DNA from: Acidovorax radicis
Lineage (GTDB): Bacteria; Pseudomonadota; Gammaproteobacteria; Burkholderiales; Burkholderiaceae_C
NCBI RefSeq assembly: GCF_020510705.1
Contig: NZ_CP075184.1
Coordinates: 3,348,001-3,412,000, forward strand
Direction: 5' to 3'
DNA length: 64,000 nt
In this document: positions 35,921-45,589 of the stretch, piece by piece
Layout: each line of letters begins with the position of its first letter
Numbering within the stretch: position 1 is the first letter of the stretch
Notes under the pieces: model-generated
The model's input: only the letters and a program-made list of their open reading frames with translations
Databases searched by the model: none
Told to the model about the DNA's origin: nothing
Made by a program: the position numbers and the translations under genes

Positions 35921-36175
35921 ATGGGCATTGTCAAAATTTCAGACCTGATGCACGAAAACCTGCGTGTGGCAGGCACCGCGCTGAGCCGCTCGATCAACGC
36001 GCAGGCCGAGCACTGGATGCGGGTCGGCATGTTGACCGAGATGTACCCCGATCTGGACCACCGCGAGATCAGCCAGATGTTGGTCCGGGCCGAGCTGGCA
36101 GGCGGGCTGGACGTGGCGCTGGCGGCGTCGGGCCAGCTGGACAAAACAGCAGCACGCGTGGTGGGCAAACACTGA
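35921..36175 (+). CDS. ParD-like protein
   Basis: An 84-residue protein starting MGIVKISDLMHENLRVAGTA, with the sequence SRSINAQAEHWMRVGMLTEM typical of the ParD-like family (PF11903). Its members resemble ribbon-helix-helix antitoxins. The first strand plus two helices (about residues 3-50) could form the DNA-binding fold, and the alanine-rich C-terminal half would be the partner-binding region. GAGG lies six bases before the ATG. Its stop codon overlaps the ATG of a methionine aminopeptidase gene by one base (TGATG), so the two are coupled. No classical ParE toxin is nearby, so the partner, if any, is the aminopeptidase. Confidence 0.82.
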   Translation: MGIVKISDLMHENLRVAGTALSRSINAQAEHWMRVGMLTEMYPDLDHREISQMLVRAELAGGLDVALAASGQLDKTAARVVGKH

Positions 36176-36969
36176 TGGCGCGCGGCGACGTTCCCATTCG
36201 GTCGGCCGACGAGCTGGTGATGGCCCGGCATGCGGCCCAGTTGGCCGCTGAGGTGCTCAGCATGATCGAGCCCCATGTGGTGCCGGGGGTGAGCACCGAG
36301 GCGCTCGACCAACTCTGCCACGACCACATCGTGAAGGTGCAGGGGGCCATCCCAGCCAACCTGGGCTATATGGACTACCCCAAGACGGTGCTGACCTCGG
36401 TGAACCACGTGGTGTGCCACGGCATCCCGTCGGCACAGCAGATTCTGAAAAAGGGCGACATCGTTAACATCGATGTGGCCGTCAAAAAGGACGGCTGGTT
36501 TGGCGACACCAGCCGCATGTTTTTTGTGGGTGCGCCCAGCGTGCTGGCGCGGCGCCTGGTCAAGACAACGTATGAAGCCCTGCGCGCGGGCATTCAACAG
36601 GTCAAGCCGGGCGCAAAGCTGGGCGACGTGGGGCACGCGATTGCTGCGGTGGCGCAGCGCGAGCATTTCACCGTGGTGCGCGAATACTGCGGGCACGGCA
36701 TCGGGCAGATCTATCACGATGATCCGCAGGTGCTGCACTACGGGCGGCGCGGCGAAGGCCTGACGCTGGAGGCCGGGATGATCTTCACCATCGAGCCGAT
36801 GCTCAACGCCGGCAAGCGCGACACCAAAGAGCTTGCCGACGGCTGGACGGTGGTGACCAAAGACCGGTCGCTGTCGGCCCAGTGGGAGCACATGGTGGCC
36901 GTGACGCCCACGGGTTACGAAGTGCTGACGGCCTGGCCGGGCGGCACGGGCGGCTACGCACCGATCTGA
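36175..36969 (+). CDS. map: Type I methionine aminopeptidase, linked to ParD-like gene
   Basis: A 264-residue metallopeptidase that removes the initiator methionine from nascent proteins. All catalytic residues are present: H82, and metal ligands D100, D111, H174, E207 and E238, each three higher than in E. coli Map. The length equals the E. coli enzyme. The essential map gene usually lies by rpsB, which is not in this window, so this copy is probably an additional one. Its start codon overlaps the ParD-like stop codon by one base. The arrangement suggests dosage control or a partnership with the small protein, but its sequence gives no sign of being toxic. Confidence 0.93.
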   Translation: MARGDVPIRSADELVMARHAAQLAAEVLSMIEPHVVPGVSTEALDQLCHDHIVKVQGAIPANLGYMDYPKTVLTSVNHVVCHGIPSAQQILKKGDIVNIDVAVKKDGWFGDTSRMFFVGAPSVLARRLVKTTYEALRAGIQQVKPGAKLGDVGHAIAAVAQREHFTVVREYCGHGIGQIYHDDPQVLHYGRRGEGLTLEAGMIFTIEPMLNAGKRDTKELADGWTVVTKDRSLSAQWEHMVAVTPTGYEVLTAWPGGTGGYAPI

Positions 36970-37107
36970 CACGGGCATCGGCAAAGGCGCAACGCGGCCC
37001 CACGACACCTGCTGCGCCCGCTGCGCCCGCGAACGCCGGGGGTGAAGGGGCCCCCTGCAAATGCCCTACGGCACATCCACGGGGTGGCACCACTTAAAAT
37101 CGCGCCC

Positions 37108-37350
37108 ATGACGCTTCAGATCACCGTTTATTCCAAATCCGCCTGCCCCCAATGTGAGTCGGCCAAGATGCTGCTCAAGTCGCGCTCGCTGCCTTACGAA
37201 GAGATCAAGATCGACGAGGAAGCTGAGCGACTGGCGTTTTATGCCAAGTGCGGGCCGTCCGTGCGGCAGATGCCCCAAATTTTCATCAACAACCAGCGCG
37301 TGGGTGGGCTCGCGGGGTTGCAGGCCGCATTGGCCCAACTAAGCCTTTAA
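37108..37350 (+). CDS. Glutaredoxin-family protein
   Basis: An 80-residue thioredoxin-fold protein with dithiol active site C13-P-Q-C16 (SACPQCESAKMLL), cis-proline region RQMPQIFINNQRVGG and GLAGLQAAL helix, all as in GrxC-type glutaredoxins. The CPQC rather than CPYC centre and the small size set it apart from the housekeeping enzyme. It would reduce disulfides or glutathionylated proteins in the cytosol. It follows map by 138 bases on the same strand but probably has its own promoter. Confidence 0.88.
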   Translation: MTLQITVYSKSACPQCESAKMLLKSRSLPYEEIKIDEEAERLAFYAKCGPSVRQMPQIFINNQRVGGLAGLQAALAQLSL

Positions 37351-37486
37351 GCGTTTGAACTTTTGAGCGCGTCAGCGCTTCAAGGCGCAGGCGCGTGTCT
37401 GCAGGCGCTGGCGGCACCGGGGCCGTTGCGCAGAACAGGCCGCCAGGCGCCGCCCTCCCCTCACCCCAGGCGCCCGCCATAGCGCG

Positions 37487-38350
37487 TCAGGCGCGCGCCA
37501 GAAATGTATCGACCAACGCGTGGTGCTCGGGCACATTCAGCGCGGGTGCGTGGCCGCAACCTGGCACTTCGATCACCTGCACCAAGCCCCGCGCGCCGGG
37601 GCCGCGTGTGAGCATGGCCTGGGTGGTTTCGCGCAGCACCAAATCTGAGGCCGCGCCGCGCAGGCACAACACCGGAATATCGAGCGCGTCGTAGTGGTCC
37701 CAGATCAGGTAGTCGTTGGTGTGGCGGGTGAACTGCTGCACCATGGCCGGGTCGTAGTGCGGCGTAACGCGCCCATCGGGCAGGCGGCGGGTGCTGGTTT
37801 CGGTGAGCTGGCGCCACTGCGCATCGCTGAGCCAGCCGTAGGGCTGGTACACCTGCCTGAAAAACGCCTCCAGCTCCATCACCGTGTCAAACGCAGGCGG
37901 CTGGCCCGCATAGGCCTTGATGCGCTCCAGCGCAGCGTCGGCGAGCTGGGGCGCATTGTCATTGAGCAGCAGGCTCGCGATGCGGCCCTTGAGCCGTGGC
38001 TCGAACAGGCCCGATGCACACACGGTGCCAATGGCACCGCCCATCGAGGTGCCAATCCAGTGCGCCGTTTCCACACCCAACTGATCGAGCAGATCGGCCG
38101 CGATGCGTGCGTAAAACGACAGGCAATACTCTTGCTGCGGCGCGCGGGCCCATTGGCTCAGCCCCCGGCCGATGGTGTCGGGGCAGATCACGCGGTAGCG
38201 CGGTGCGAGGTGCGCGGCCAGCGCATCCATGTCGCGCCCGGTGCGCGCCAGGCCGTGCCAGGCAATCACCACCGGCGCATCAGGGGCGCCCCACTCCGTG
38301 GTGTGGATTTCATAACCGGCACAGGGGATGTAGCGCGACGTAGGGGACAT
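37487..38350 (-). CDS. Alpha/beta-fold hydrolase
   Basis: A 287-residue serine hydrolase. The oxyanion region is WHGLARTGRDMD, the nucleophile elbow is GTSMGGAIG and the acid probably lies in GAASDLVL. The general base histidine is in GCGHAPALN. A small lid region (about 140-200) includes VMELEAFFRQVYQPYGWLSDAQW. It is the last gene on the minus strand after the branched-chain-type ABC operon, 170 bases beyond livM, so it may process a compound that operon imports. An esterase or hydrolase acting in aromatic or fatty-acid breakdown is possible, but the substrate is not evident. ATG 38350 is preferred to one 13 codons upstream. Confidence 0.85.
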   Translation of the reverse strand: MSPTSRYIPCAGYEIHTTEWGAPDAPVVIAWHGLARTGRDMDALAAHLAPRYRVICPDTIGRGLSQWARAPQQEYCLSFYARIAADLLDQLGVETAHWIGTSMGGAIGTVCASGLFEPRLKGRIASLLLNDNAPQLADAALERIKAYAGQPPAFDTVMELEAFFRQVYQPYGWLSDAQWRQLTETSTRRLPDGRVTPHYDPAMVQQFTRHTNDYLIWDHYDALDIPVLCLRGAASDLVLRETTQAMLTRGPGARGLVQVIEVPGCGHAPALNVPEHHALVDTFLARA

Positions 38351-38520
38351 GGTGGACAACCTTGAGGCGAGCAAAGAGGGGAGAGACAAAACGCAGTGAA
38401 GGCGATGGACAAAGCCGAAGAGCCATCAAAGAACAAGACAACCAGCTCGGCATGGGCGGCATGGGCGACGCAAGCGGCGCGCCCCCAGGCGAGCAGCGGG
38501 CACCCAAAGCGACATCACCT

Positions 38521-39591
38521 TCATGCCGCCCGGCGCACTGCCGCACGCAGCCGCCCCACCACACCGGTGGGAAAGTAATACACCGACAACACAAACAACA
38601 CGCCCAGCCACAGCAGCCAGCGGTCGGGCGACAGCAAGGCAGACAACCAGGGCAGCCCCGACGTGGCCTCGCTGCCGAGGCGCAGCAGATCCTGCAGATA
38701 GCTTTGTGCCACCAGGAAGAGCACGGCGCCAATCACCGCGCCGTAGATGGTGCCCATGCCGCCGATCACTACGATGAGCAGGCAGTCCATCATGATTTCG
38801 AAGCTGAGCGAGGTATCGGGCCCGTTGTAGCGCAGCCAGAGCGCCAGCATCGCGCCTGCCATGGTGGCAAACAGCGCCGACAGCACGCTGGACGTGGTCC
38901 GGTACACCACCACGCGGTAGCCAATGGCCTCGGCGCGGAACTCGTTCTCGCGGATCGCCTGCAGCACACGGCCAAACGGCGAGTTGACGATGCGCAGCAG
39001 CGCCAGCACCAGCACCACGGCGGTGACGAACAGCAGGTAGTAGCAGAGCAGGCGCCCATCCAGGGTCACCCCCAGGAAGGGATCGTCAAACGGCTCGAAG
39101 CTGGGCGACAGGATCTCGGGCACCTTGAAGGTCAGGCCGTCCTCGCCGCCGGTGATGTCCGACAGCTGCGAAGCCAGCGTCTGAAACGCCGCCGCCACGG
39201 CCAGCGTGATCATGGCAAAGAAGATGGCGCGCACGCGCAGCGAGAACAGGCCCACGGCCAGCGACAGCAGCAGCGACAGCACCAGCGCCCCACCCAACCC
39301 CACGGCCAATGCGGACCATGTGGGCCCCACGCGTGTGGTGGCCACGGCAATGCCGTAGGCGCCGATGCCAAAGAACATGGTGTGCGCAAAGCTCACGATG
39401 CCGGTGTAGCCCAGCAGCAGGTCAAAGCTGGCGACCAGCACCACAAAGATCAGCACCTTGGCCGCCACGGACAGCGCCTTGACGCCCGGGAACAGAAACG
39501 GCGCGGACGCCAGGCCGAGGAAGATGGCCACCAGGATCACCGCCAGCACCTTGCTGCGCGGATAGTCGCCGGAGAGAAGTCGGTTCAGCAT
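38521..39591 (-). CDS. livM: Branched-chain amino acid-type ABC transporter permease (LivM-like)
   Basis: A 356-residue inner-membrane protein with about nine to ten helices. The family sequence LLLGYTGIVSFAHTMFFGIGAYG lies in the first third, split between two helices, and the cytoplasmic coupling loop RAIRENEFRAEAIGY-like (LQAIRENEFRAEAIGYRVV) contacts the LivG/LivF ATPases. It pairs with LivH, 16 bases upstream on the same strand, to form the channel. The family also carries aromatic acids, urea and amides, so the name does not fix the cargo. Confidence 0.9.
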   Translation of the reverse strand: MLNRLLSGDYPRSKVLAVILVAIFLGLASAPFLFPGVKALSVAAKVLIFVVLVASFDLLLGYTGIVSFAHTMFFGIGAYGIAVATTRVGPTWSALAVGLGGALVLSLLLSLAVGLFSLRVRAIFFAMITLAVAAAFQTLASQLSDITGGEDGLTFKVPEILSPSFEPFDDPFLGVTLDGRLLCYYLLFVTAVVLVLALLRIVNSPFGRVLQAIRENEFRAEAIGYRVVVYRTTSSVLSALFATMAGAMLALWLRYNGPDTSLSFEIMMDCLLIVVIGGMGTIYGAVIGAVLFLVAQSYLQDLLRLGSEATSGLPWLSALLSPDRWLLWLGVLFVLSVYYFPTGVVGRLRAAVRRAA

Positions 39592-39607
39592 GTCAGTCGG
39601 CTCCTCA

Positions 39608-40594
39608 TCAGCGGTTGGCCACGGGATAAACGCCTTGCGGACGCCACAAGAGAATGGCCACCATCAACGCGATATTGGAGAACAGCGCCACCTTGGGCAC
39701 CAGAAAGCCGGTGTAGTTGGCCATCAGCCCCACCAGCAGCGCGCCGATCAGCGCCCCGCCCGTGCTGCCCAGGCCGCCGATGATGATCACGATGAAGATC
39801 AGCACGTTGACCTGCGCGCCCATCTGCGGAACAACGCTTTGCTGGTACAGCCCCCACATCACGCCGCCCAGGCCCGCCAGGGCCGAGCCCACCACAAACA
39901 CGCCCACAAACAGGCGGCGGATGCGGTAGCCCAGGCTCTCGACCATCTCGCGGTCTTGCACGCCCGCACGGATCAGCAAACCGACCTTGGTGCGCGACAG
40001 CGTCCAGGCCAGTACGGCAAACACCAGCAGGCCCACGGCCACCGCCACCAGGCGGTATTTTTCGATGGCGGCATCGCCAATGAGCAGTGCGCCGCGCATG
40101 CCGCCGGGCAGCGGCAGCGGGATTTGCGCGGGGCCCCAGATCACCTTGATGAGTTCTTCACCAATGATCATCCCGCCCATGGTGATGAGGATCTGCTTGA
40201 GGTGCTGGCCATACACGGGCCGCACGATGAAGCGCTCGAACGCCAGGCCCACGGCGCCCGCCACGGCCATGGCCACCAGCATGGCCGGCAGGACAGCCAC
40301 CATGTTGCGCCACAGCTGGTCAGAGCCCGCCCAGTCGCCCATGGCGCCCAACACGCTGGTGGCCACGAAGGCGCCCAGCGCAATGAACACGCCGTGACCA
40401 AAATTGAGCACGTCCATCAGGCCAAACACCAGCGTGAGGCCCGAGGCGATGATGAAGATGATCATGCCCATGGCCAGCCCCGCCACCGTGAGCGTGAGCC
40501 AGGTGCTGGGCGAGCCGATGAAGGGCAGCACCAGCAGCGCGAGCGCAGGCACCAGGGCCAGCGGCTTCCAGTCGAAATCACGGGCCATGCTCAT
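39608..40594 (-). CDS. livH: Branched-chain amino acid-type ABC transporter permease (LivH-like)
   Basis: A 328-residue permease with about eight to nine helices. Family motifs ASGLTLVFGLMDVLNFGHGVF and the coupling loop RAGVQDREMVESLGYRIR are clear. AAGGAG sits seven bases before the ATG at 40594, and a second ATG two codons later is possible. Upstream lies a 241-base spacer containing dispersed-repeat copy E and a 106-bp miniature element. Both are unusual inside an operon and could lower expression of livHM relative to livGF. Confidence 0.92.
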   Translation of the reverse strand: MSMARDFDWKPLALVPALALLVLPFIGSPSTWLTLTVAGLAMGMIIFIIASGLTLVFGLMDVLNFGHGVFIALGAFVATSVLGAMGDWAGSDQLWRNMVAVLPAMLVAMAVAGAVGLAFERFIVRPVYGQHLKQILITMGGMIIGEELIKVIWGPAQIPLPLPGGMRGALLIGDAAIEKYRLVAVAVGLLVFAVLAWTLSRTKVGLLIRAGVQDREMVESLGYRIRRLFVGVFVVGSALAGLGGVMWGLYQQSVVPQMGAQVNVLIFIVIIIGGLGSTGGALIGALLVGLMANYTGFLVPKVALFSNIALMVAILLWRPQGVYPVANR

Positions 40595-40642
40595 GCCAGC
40601 GCTCCTTGTGGGCAGCGCGCTCGGCGCGCGCCGGCCCCTGCA

Positions 40643-40701
40643 TTTACTATTGATTTGATAGCTGCTTGCGCAGATGAATAAAGCGCCAGAGGCCAAAAAG
40701 G
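40643..40701 (+). repeat. Dispersed ~50-bp repeat, copy E (interrupted by a miniature element)
   Basis: ATTTGATAGCTGCTTGCGC then AGATGAAT then AAAGCGCCAGAGGCCAAAAAGG matches the family. Its 3' end continues as CTTGAAAT at 40816 after the inserted 106-bp element and target duplication, so the element landed in the tail of this repeat. The copy lies in the livF-livH spacer. Confidence 0.85.
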
Positions 40702-40807
40702 GGCTCTTCTAGCGAATGCTAGTGATGCACTCGATAAATGTCGTACGTCGAAATCGCCGTCTTCAGACGTGCGGCGAGTTCCATCACTACTATTCGCTAG
40801 AAGAGCC
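40702..40807. mobile_element. 106-bp miniature inverted-repeat element, ISL3-like ends
   Basis: The ends are 26-bp inverted repeats with 24 matches, starting GGCTCTTCTAGCGAAT. The element is flanked on both sides by the 8-bp direct repeat CAAAAAGG (40694-40701 and 40808-40815). ISL3-family elements have ends starting GGCTCTT and make 8-bp AT-rich target duplications. The 54-base interior cannot encode a transposase, so it would have been mobilised in trans. It forms a near-perfect long hairpin in the livF-livH spacer. Confidence 0.85.
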
Positions 40808-40835
40808 CAAAAAGGCTTGAAATGCATGGCAACAC

Positions 40836-41573
40836 TCATAACGCCAACCCCAGCAGCGAACGCTGCAGCGCCTCGTCCTCGGCCAGCGCGGCCATGCTGC
40901 CCGCGTGCACCACCTGGCCGTTGTCCATCACGGCCACGGTGTCGCCCAGCCGCTTGGCAAAGCTGATGTTCTGCTCCACCAGCAAAATCGTCACGCCGCT
41001 CTTTTTAAGCTGGCCGAACGCCTCGATCATGTTGTTGATGATGGCGGGCGCCAGGCCCTTACTGGGCTCATCCACGATGAGCAGGTCGCGGGGCTCGACG
41101 ATGGCGCGCGCCACGGCCACCATCTGCTTTTGCCCGCCGCTGAGCTTGCCGGCCGGGTGGTTCCAGAACTTCTCTACCGCCGGGAACAGCCGAAAGATCC
41201 ATTCGAGCCGGGCGGTGTCCATCTGCGCCGCGTTGCGGGCCCGGCGCGCGGCCAGCAGCATGTTTTCTTTCACCGTGAGGTCGGCAAAGATGCCCATGTT
41301 CTCGGGCACATAGGCGATGTTCAGGCCCGCGATCTGCGGGGTGTTCATCGCCGTGATGTCTTTGCCACCAAAGTGGATGGAGCCCTGCGACGCATGCCAC
41401 AGGCCCATGATGGTGCGCAGCGTGGTCGTCTTGCCCGCACCGTTGCGGCCCAGCAGCATGGTGAGCTGGCCCTTGGGCACCGCCAGATCCACGCCGTGCA
41501 GGATGTGGTACGCGCCGATGTGCGTGTGCACGCCCTTGAGTTCGAGCAGGTTGGTCGTTGGCGTCGTGCTCAT
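40836..41573 (-). CDS. livF: Branched-chain amino acid-type ABC transporter ATPase (LivF-like)
   Basis: A 245-residue ATPase: Walker A GRNGAGKTT, Q-loop ENMGIFADLTVKEN, signature LSGGQKQMVAVARAI, Walker B LLIVDEPSKGL and H-switch VEQNISFA. LivF-type hallmarks include HILHGVDLAVPKGQ and IAYVPENMGIF. Its ATG overlaps the stop codon of livG by four bases, as usual for livGF pairs. It drives the LivHM channel. Confidence 0.93.
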   Translation of the reverse strand: MSTTPTTNLLELKGVHTHIGAYHILHGVDLAVPKGQLTMLLGRNGAGKTTTLRTIMGLWHASQGSIHFGGKDITAMNTPQIAGLNIAYVPENMGIFADLTVKENMLLAARRARNAAQMDTARLEWIFRLFPAVEKFWNHPAGKLSGGQKQMVAVARAIVEPRDLLIVDEPSKGLAPAIINNMIEAFGQLKKSGVTILLVEQNISFAKRLGDTVAVMDNGQVVHAGSMAALAEDEALQRSLLGLAL

Positions 41574-42358
41574 GCGGCCTCCTTGCCTGCGTCCTTGTCA
41601 GCGTCCTTGCTGACGCCCAGGTAAGCTTCCTGCACCACGGGCGATGCAATCACCTCGGCTGGCGGGCCATCGGCCACCAGCGTGCCGTTGGTCAGCACGA
41701 TGATGCGGTCGGCCAGCTCGCGCACCACGTCCATCTTGTGCTCCACCAGCAGGATGATCTTGGTCTTGTCTTTCTTCAGCTCGCGGATCAGGTTCAGGAT
41801 CACGGGCGCCTCGTCGTGGCTCATGCCGGCGGTGGGCTCGTCGAACATGTAGACCTGCGGCTCCAGCGCCATCAGCAACGCCACCTCCAGCTTGCGCTGG
41901 TCGCCATGCGGCAGGCTGGCCACTGGCGTGTCGCGCCGCTCATACATGGCCACCGTTTGCAGGATGGATTCAGCCCGCTCGGTCAGCGCGCGGTGGTCGC
42001 TCCAGATGCTCCACAGATTCAAGCCCCTGCGGTGTTTGCCATCGCGCGTGGCCTGCACGGCCAGGCGCACGTTCTCCAGCACGCTGAGGTTGGGGAACAG
42101 GTTGGTGAGCTGGAACGCCCGGCCCAGGCCCGCGTGCGTGCGCGCTGACACGGGCTGGCTGGTGAGGTCTTTGCCCCCCAACGTGACGGTGCCGCTGGTG
42201 GCCTTGAGTTGCCCCGAGATCAGGTTGAAGTACGTGGTCTTGCCCGCGCCATTGGGGCCCACGATGGCGGTCAGCGTGCCCGGCTCGAAGGAGCAGGTCA
42301 CGCCGTTGACCGCCACGTGGCCGCCAAAGCGGATGGTCAGGTTGTGGGTTGCGAGCAT
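41570..42358 (-). CDS. livG: Branched-chain amino acid-type ABC transporter ATPase (LivG-like)
   Basis: A 262-residue ATPase: Walker A GPNGAGKTTYFNLISG, LivG-specific GRAFQLTNLFPNLSVLENV, Walker B VYMFDEPTAGMS and VEHKMDVV switch. The signature region reads ASLPHGDQRKLEVALLMA, with PHGDQ in place of the usual SxGxQ, a variation seen in parts of this family. ATG 42358 begins the conserved LATHNLTIRFGG, and the upstream open frame is spacer sequence with repeat copy F. The C-terminus KDADKDAGKEAA is charged and probably disordered. Confidence 0.93.
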   Translation of the reverse strand: MLATHNLTIRFGGHVAVNGVTCSFEPGTLTAIVGPNGAGKTTYFNLISGQLKATSGTVTLGGKDLTSQPVSARTHAGLGRAFQLTNLFPNLSVLENVRLAVQATRDGKHRRGLNLWSIWSDHRALTERAESILQTVAMYERRDTPVASLPHGDQRKLEVALLMALEPQVYMFDEPTAGMSHDEAPVILNLIRELKKDKTKIILLVEHKMDVVRELADRIIVLTNGTLVADGPPAEVIASPVVQEAYLGVSKDADKDAGKEAA

Positions 42359-42412
42359 GGGCAAACAGCTGGTGGCTGCGATGGCGCAGACAAATAAAGA
42401 GTCAAAAAGAGT

Positions 42413-42463
42413 CAAAAAGGCCTCTAGCGCTTATCTATCAAGCGCCATAAGCTATCAAAATAT
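42413..42463 (-). repeat. Dispersed ~50-bp repeat, copy F
   Basis: On the minus strand it reads ATTTTGATAGCTTATGGCGCTT, split as ATTTTGATAGC and TTATGGCGCTT, then GATAGAT, then AAGCGCTAGAGGCC. It lies between the binding-protein gene and livG within the liv-type operon. Confidence 0.85.
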
Positions 42464-42560
42464 GAGCTACCACCCCATGCCCGCATGCCCGCGTGGTGTG
42501 CGGGGCATGGGGTGCGGGGCGTTTTTTTGTGCGGAGCGGCGTTGGCCGCCACCGCCACCA

Positions 42561-43763
42561 TCAACGCTTGTTGCGGATCGGCACGTTCATCTCTTCGGGC
42601 TTGATCTCGCGCACCAGCTCGGGCACGCCCCAGGCAAAGGCCGGGTCCACCTTGATCTTGAAGTGGTACATGCTCTGCAGGGCCTGGTGGTCTTCCTTGC
42701 GGAAGGTCATCTTGCCCTTGGGCGTGTCAAAGCTCATGCCCTCCATGGTCTTGATGAGCTTGTTGGTGTTGGTCTCGCCGCCCGTGGCCTTGAGGGCCGT
42801 GACAAGCGCCATCGCAGCGCTGAAGCCGCCCGCCGTGAAGAAGTCTGGCGGCGCCTTGAACTCCTTGTAGTGCGCGGCGACCATGGCTTCGTTCACCGGA
42901 TTTTTGGGGATGCCGAAGTAGTAATACGTGGCGCCTTCCATGCCGGGGAAGTTCTTGTAGCTCGCCATCGCGGGCAAGATGTTGCCGCCCGTGGCGATCT
43001 CGATGCCATAGCGCTTCAAGTCCATGTCGGCGATCTTGAACGGGTTGCCCGCGCCCGCCCAGATGATGAAGATGACCTTGCGGCCGGGCACATCCTTGAG
43101 CTTGTCGATCAGGCGCTGGGCCCCGGCGGTGAAGTCGGTGGTGGTGGTGGGCAGGTATTCCTCGTGCACGAGCTTGGCGTTCTTGAGCGCATCCTTGAAG
43201 GCCTTCACGCCATCGCGGCCAAAGGCGTAGTCCTGCGCCAGCGTGGCCACCGTGACGCCGGCCTTGTCGATGGCCACGGCGTTGCTGATCGCGTCCTGGC
43301 TGCTGTTGCGGCCGGTGCGAAAGATGTACTTGTTCCACTTGTCGCCCGTGATGGCATCGGCCACGGCAGGCTCGACCAACAGGATCTTCTTGTATTCCTC
43401 TGCCACGGGCAGCAGGGCCAACGCCACACCCGACGAGGTGGGGCCCACGGCGATGTCGGCCTTGTCATCAGAGTAGGCAGAGGCCAGCAGGCTCTTGCCC
43501 AGGTCGGGCTTGCCCTGGTCGTCTTTCTCGATCACCACCAGCTTCTTGCCATTGACGGCCATGGTGCCGCCGGTGGCGTAGCTCAGGCCCATCAGCAGCC
43601 CGGTCTGCGTTTGCTTGCCATAGGCCTCCAGCGGGCCGGTCTTGCTGTAGACGTGGGCGATGCGGATTTCGCCCGCATCGGCAAAGGCGTTGGCGGACAG
43701 TGTGGCGGCAGTCACTGCGGTAACGGCAGCGGTGGCGAGTGCGACCAGAGTGCGACGGTGCAT
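42561..43763 (-). CDS. Branched-chain amino acid-type ABC transporter substrate-binding protein
   Basis: A 400-residue periplasmic protein of the Leu/Ile/Val-binding (Peripla_BP_6) family. The signal peptide ends at NAFADAG (about residue 29). GEIRIAHVYSKTGPLEAYGKQ, then IAVGPTSSGVALALLPVAEEYKK and TLAQDYAFGRDGVKAFKD, are the typical strand-helix elements of the fold. It is the first gene of the operon livK-like, livG, livF, livH, livM, and starts 32 bases downstream of a -24/-12 promoter. Family members in Comamonadaceae bind many ligands, including aromatic acids and amides, and the ligand here is not deducible. Confidence 0.9.
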   Translation of the reverse strand: MHRRTLVALATAAVTAVTAATLSANAFADAGEIRIAHVYSKTGPLEAYGKQTQTGLLMGLSYATGGTMAVNGKKLVVIEKDDQGKPDLGKSLLASAYSDDKADIAVGPTSSGVALALLPVAEEYKKILLVEPAVADAITGDKWNKYIFRTGRNSSQDAISNAVAIDKAGVTVATLAQDYAFGRDGVKAFKDALKNAKLVHEEYLPTTTTDFTAGAQRLIDKLKDVPGRKVIFIIWAGAGNPFKIADMDLKRYGIEIATGGNILPAMASYKNFPGMEGATYYYFGIPKNPVNEAMVAAHYKEFKAPPDFFTAGGFSAAMALVTALKATGGETNTNKLIKTMEGMSFDTPKGKMTFRKEDHQALQSMYHFKIKVDPAFAWGVPELVREIKPEEMNVPIRNKR

Positions 43764-43794
43764 GGCGATGTCTCCTGTTGTGATGCCTGAACAT

Positions 43795-43810
43795 TGCACA
43801 GTTTGTGCCA
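43795..43810 (-). promoter_or_regulatory. Sigma-54 (-24/-12) promoter of the liv-type operon
   Basis: On the minus strand the sequence is TGGCACAAACTGTGCA. It keeps the invariant GG of the -24 and GC of the -12 with correct spacing, compared with consensus TGGCACG-N4-TTGCW (two mismatches). Transcription would start near 43785, about 22 bases before the ATG at 43763. The gene just upstream encodes a sigma-54-dependent activator. Confidence 0.75.
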
Positions 43811-43865
43811 GCACACAAGTGATTGATCTGTATAGAAATTTATTATCTCCCACACAGCAATCGCC

Positions 43866-43898
43866 TGAAAATCAGTCAATCAAAATGGCTGATTTTCA
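43866..43898. promoter_or_regulatory. Upstream activating sequence candidate for the sigma-54 activator
   Basis: A perfect 10-bp inverted repeat, TGAAAATCAG (43866-43875) and CTGATTTTCA (43889-43898), has a 13-base spacer. Its centre lies about 97 bases upstream of the predicted transcription start of the liv-type operon, within the usual range for an enhancer site of a Fis-type activator. No T-run follows, so a terminator role is less likely. Confidence 0.6.
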
Positions 43899-43914
43899 TA
43901 CAGATGTTCAATGT

Positions 43915-45432
<1,518 letters not shown>

Positions 45433-45487
45433 CCGTCGATGGTAGCGCGGCGCGGACCGCCAGGCCGCACGCCGCGCTGTGCGCATA

Positions 45488-45535
45488 AATGCTATTGATT
45501 CAATAGCTTCCCACGATTATCCATCAAGCGCATTC
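45488..45535 (+). repeat. Dispersed ~50-bp repeat, copy G
   Basis: ATTCAATAGCTTCCCACGATT then ATCCATC then AAGCGCATTCGCCC is recognisable, although the first GCGCTT half has decayed to ACGATT. It fills most of the spacer between the sigma-54 activator gene and tctA. Confidence 0.75.
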
Positions 45536-45589
45536 GCCCGATTGCATGCGCAATGTGGAGCGAAGTGCCCGCCCAGCCAGGCGGCTGGC

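Noticed and set aside
43866..43898. Reading the inverted repeat as the terminator of the sigma-54 activator gene
   Set aside because: The 13-base loop and absence of a T-run on the minus strand argue against it, and its position relative to the -24/-12 promoter fits an activator site better. A minor termination role cannot be excluded.
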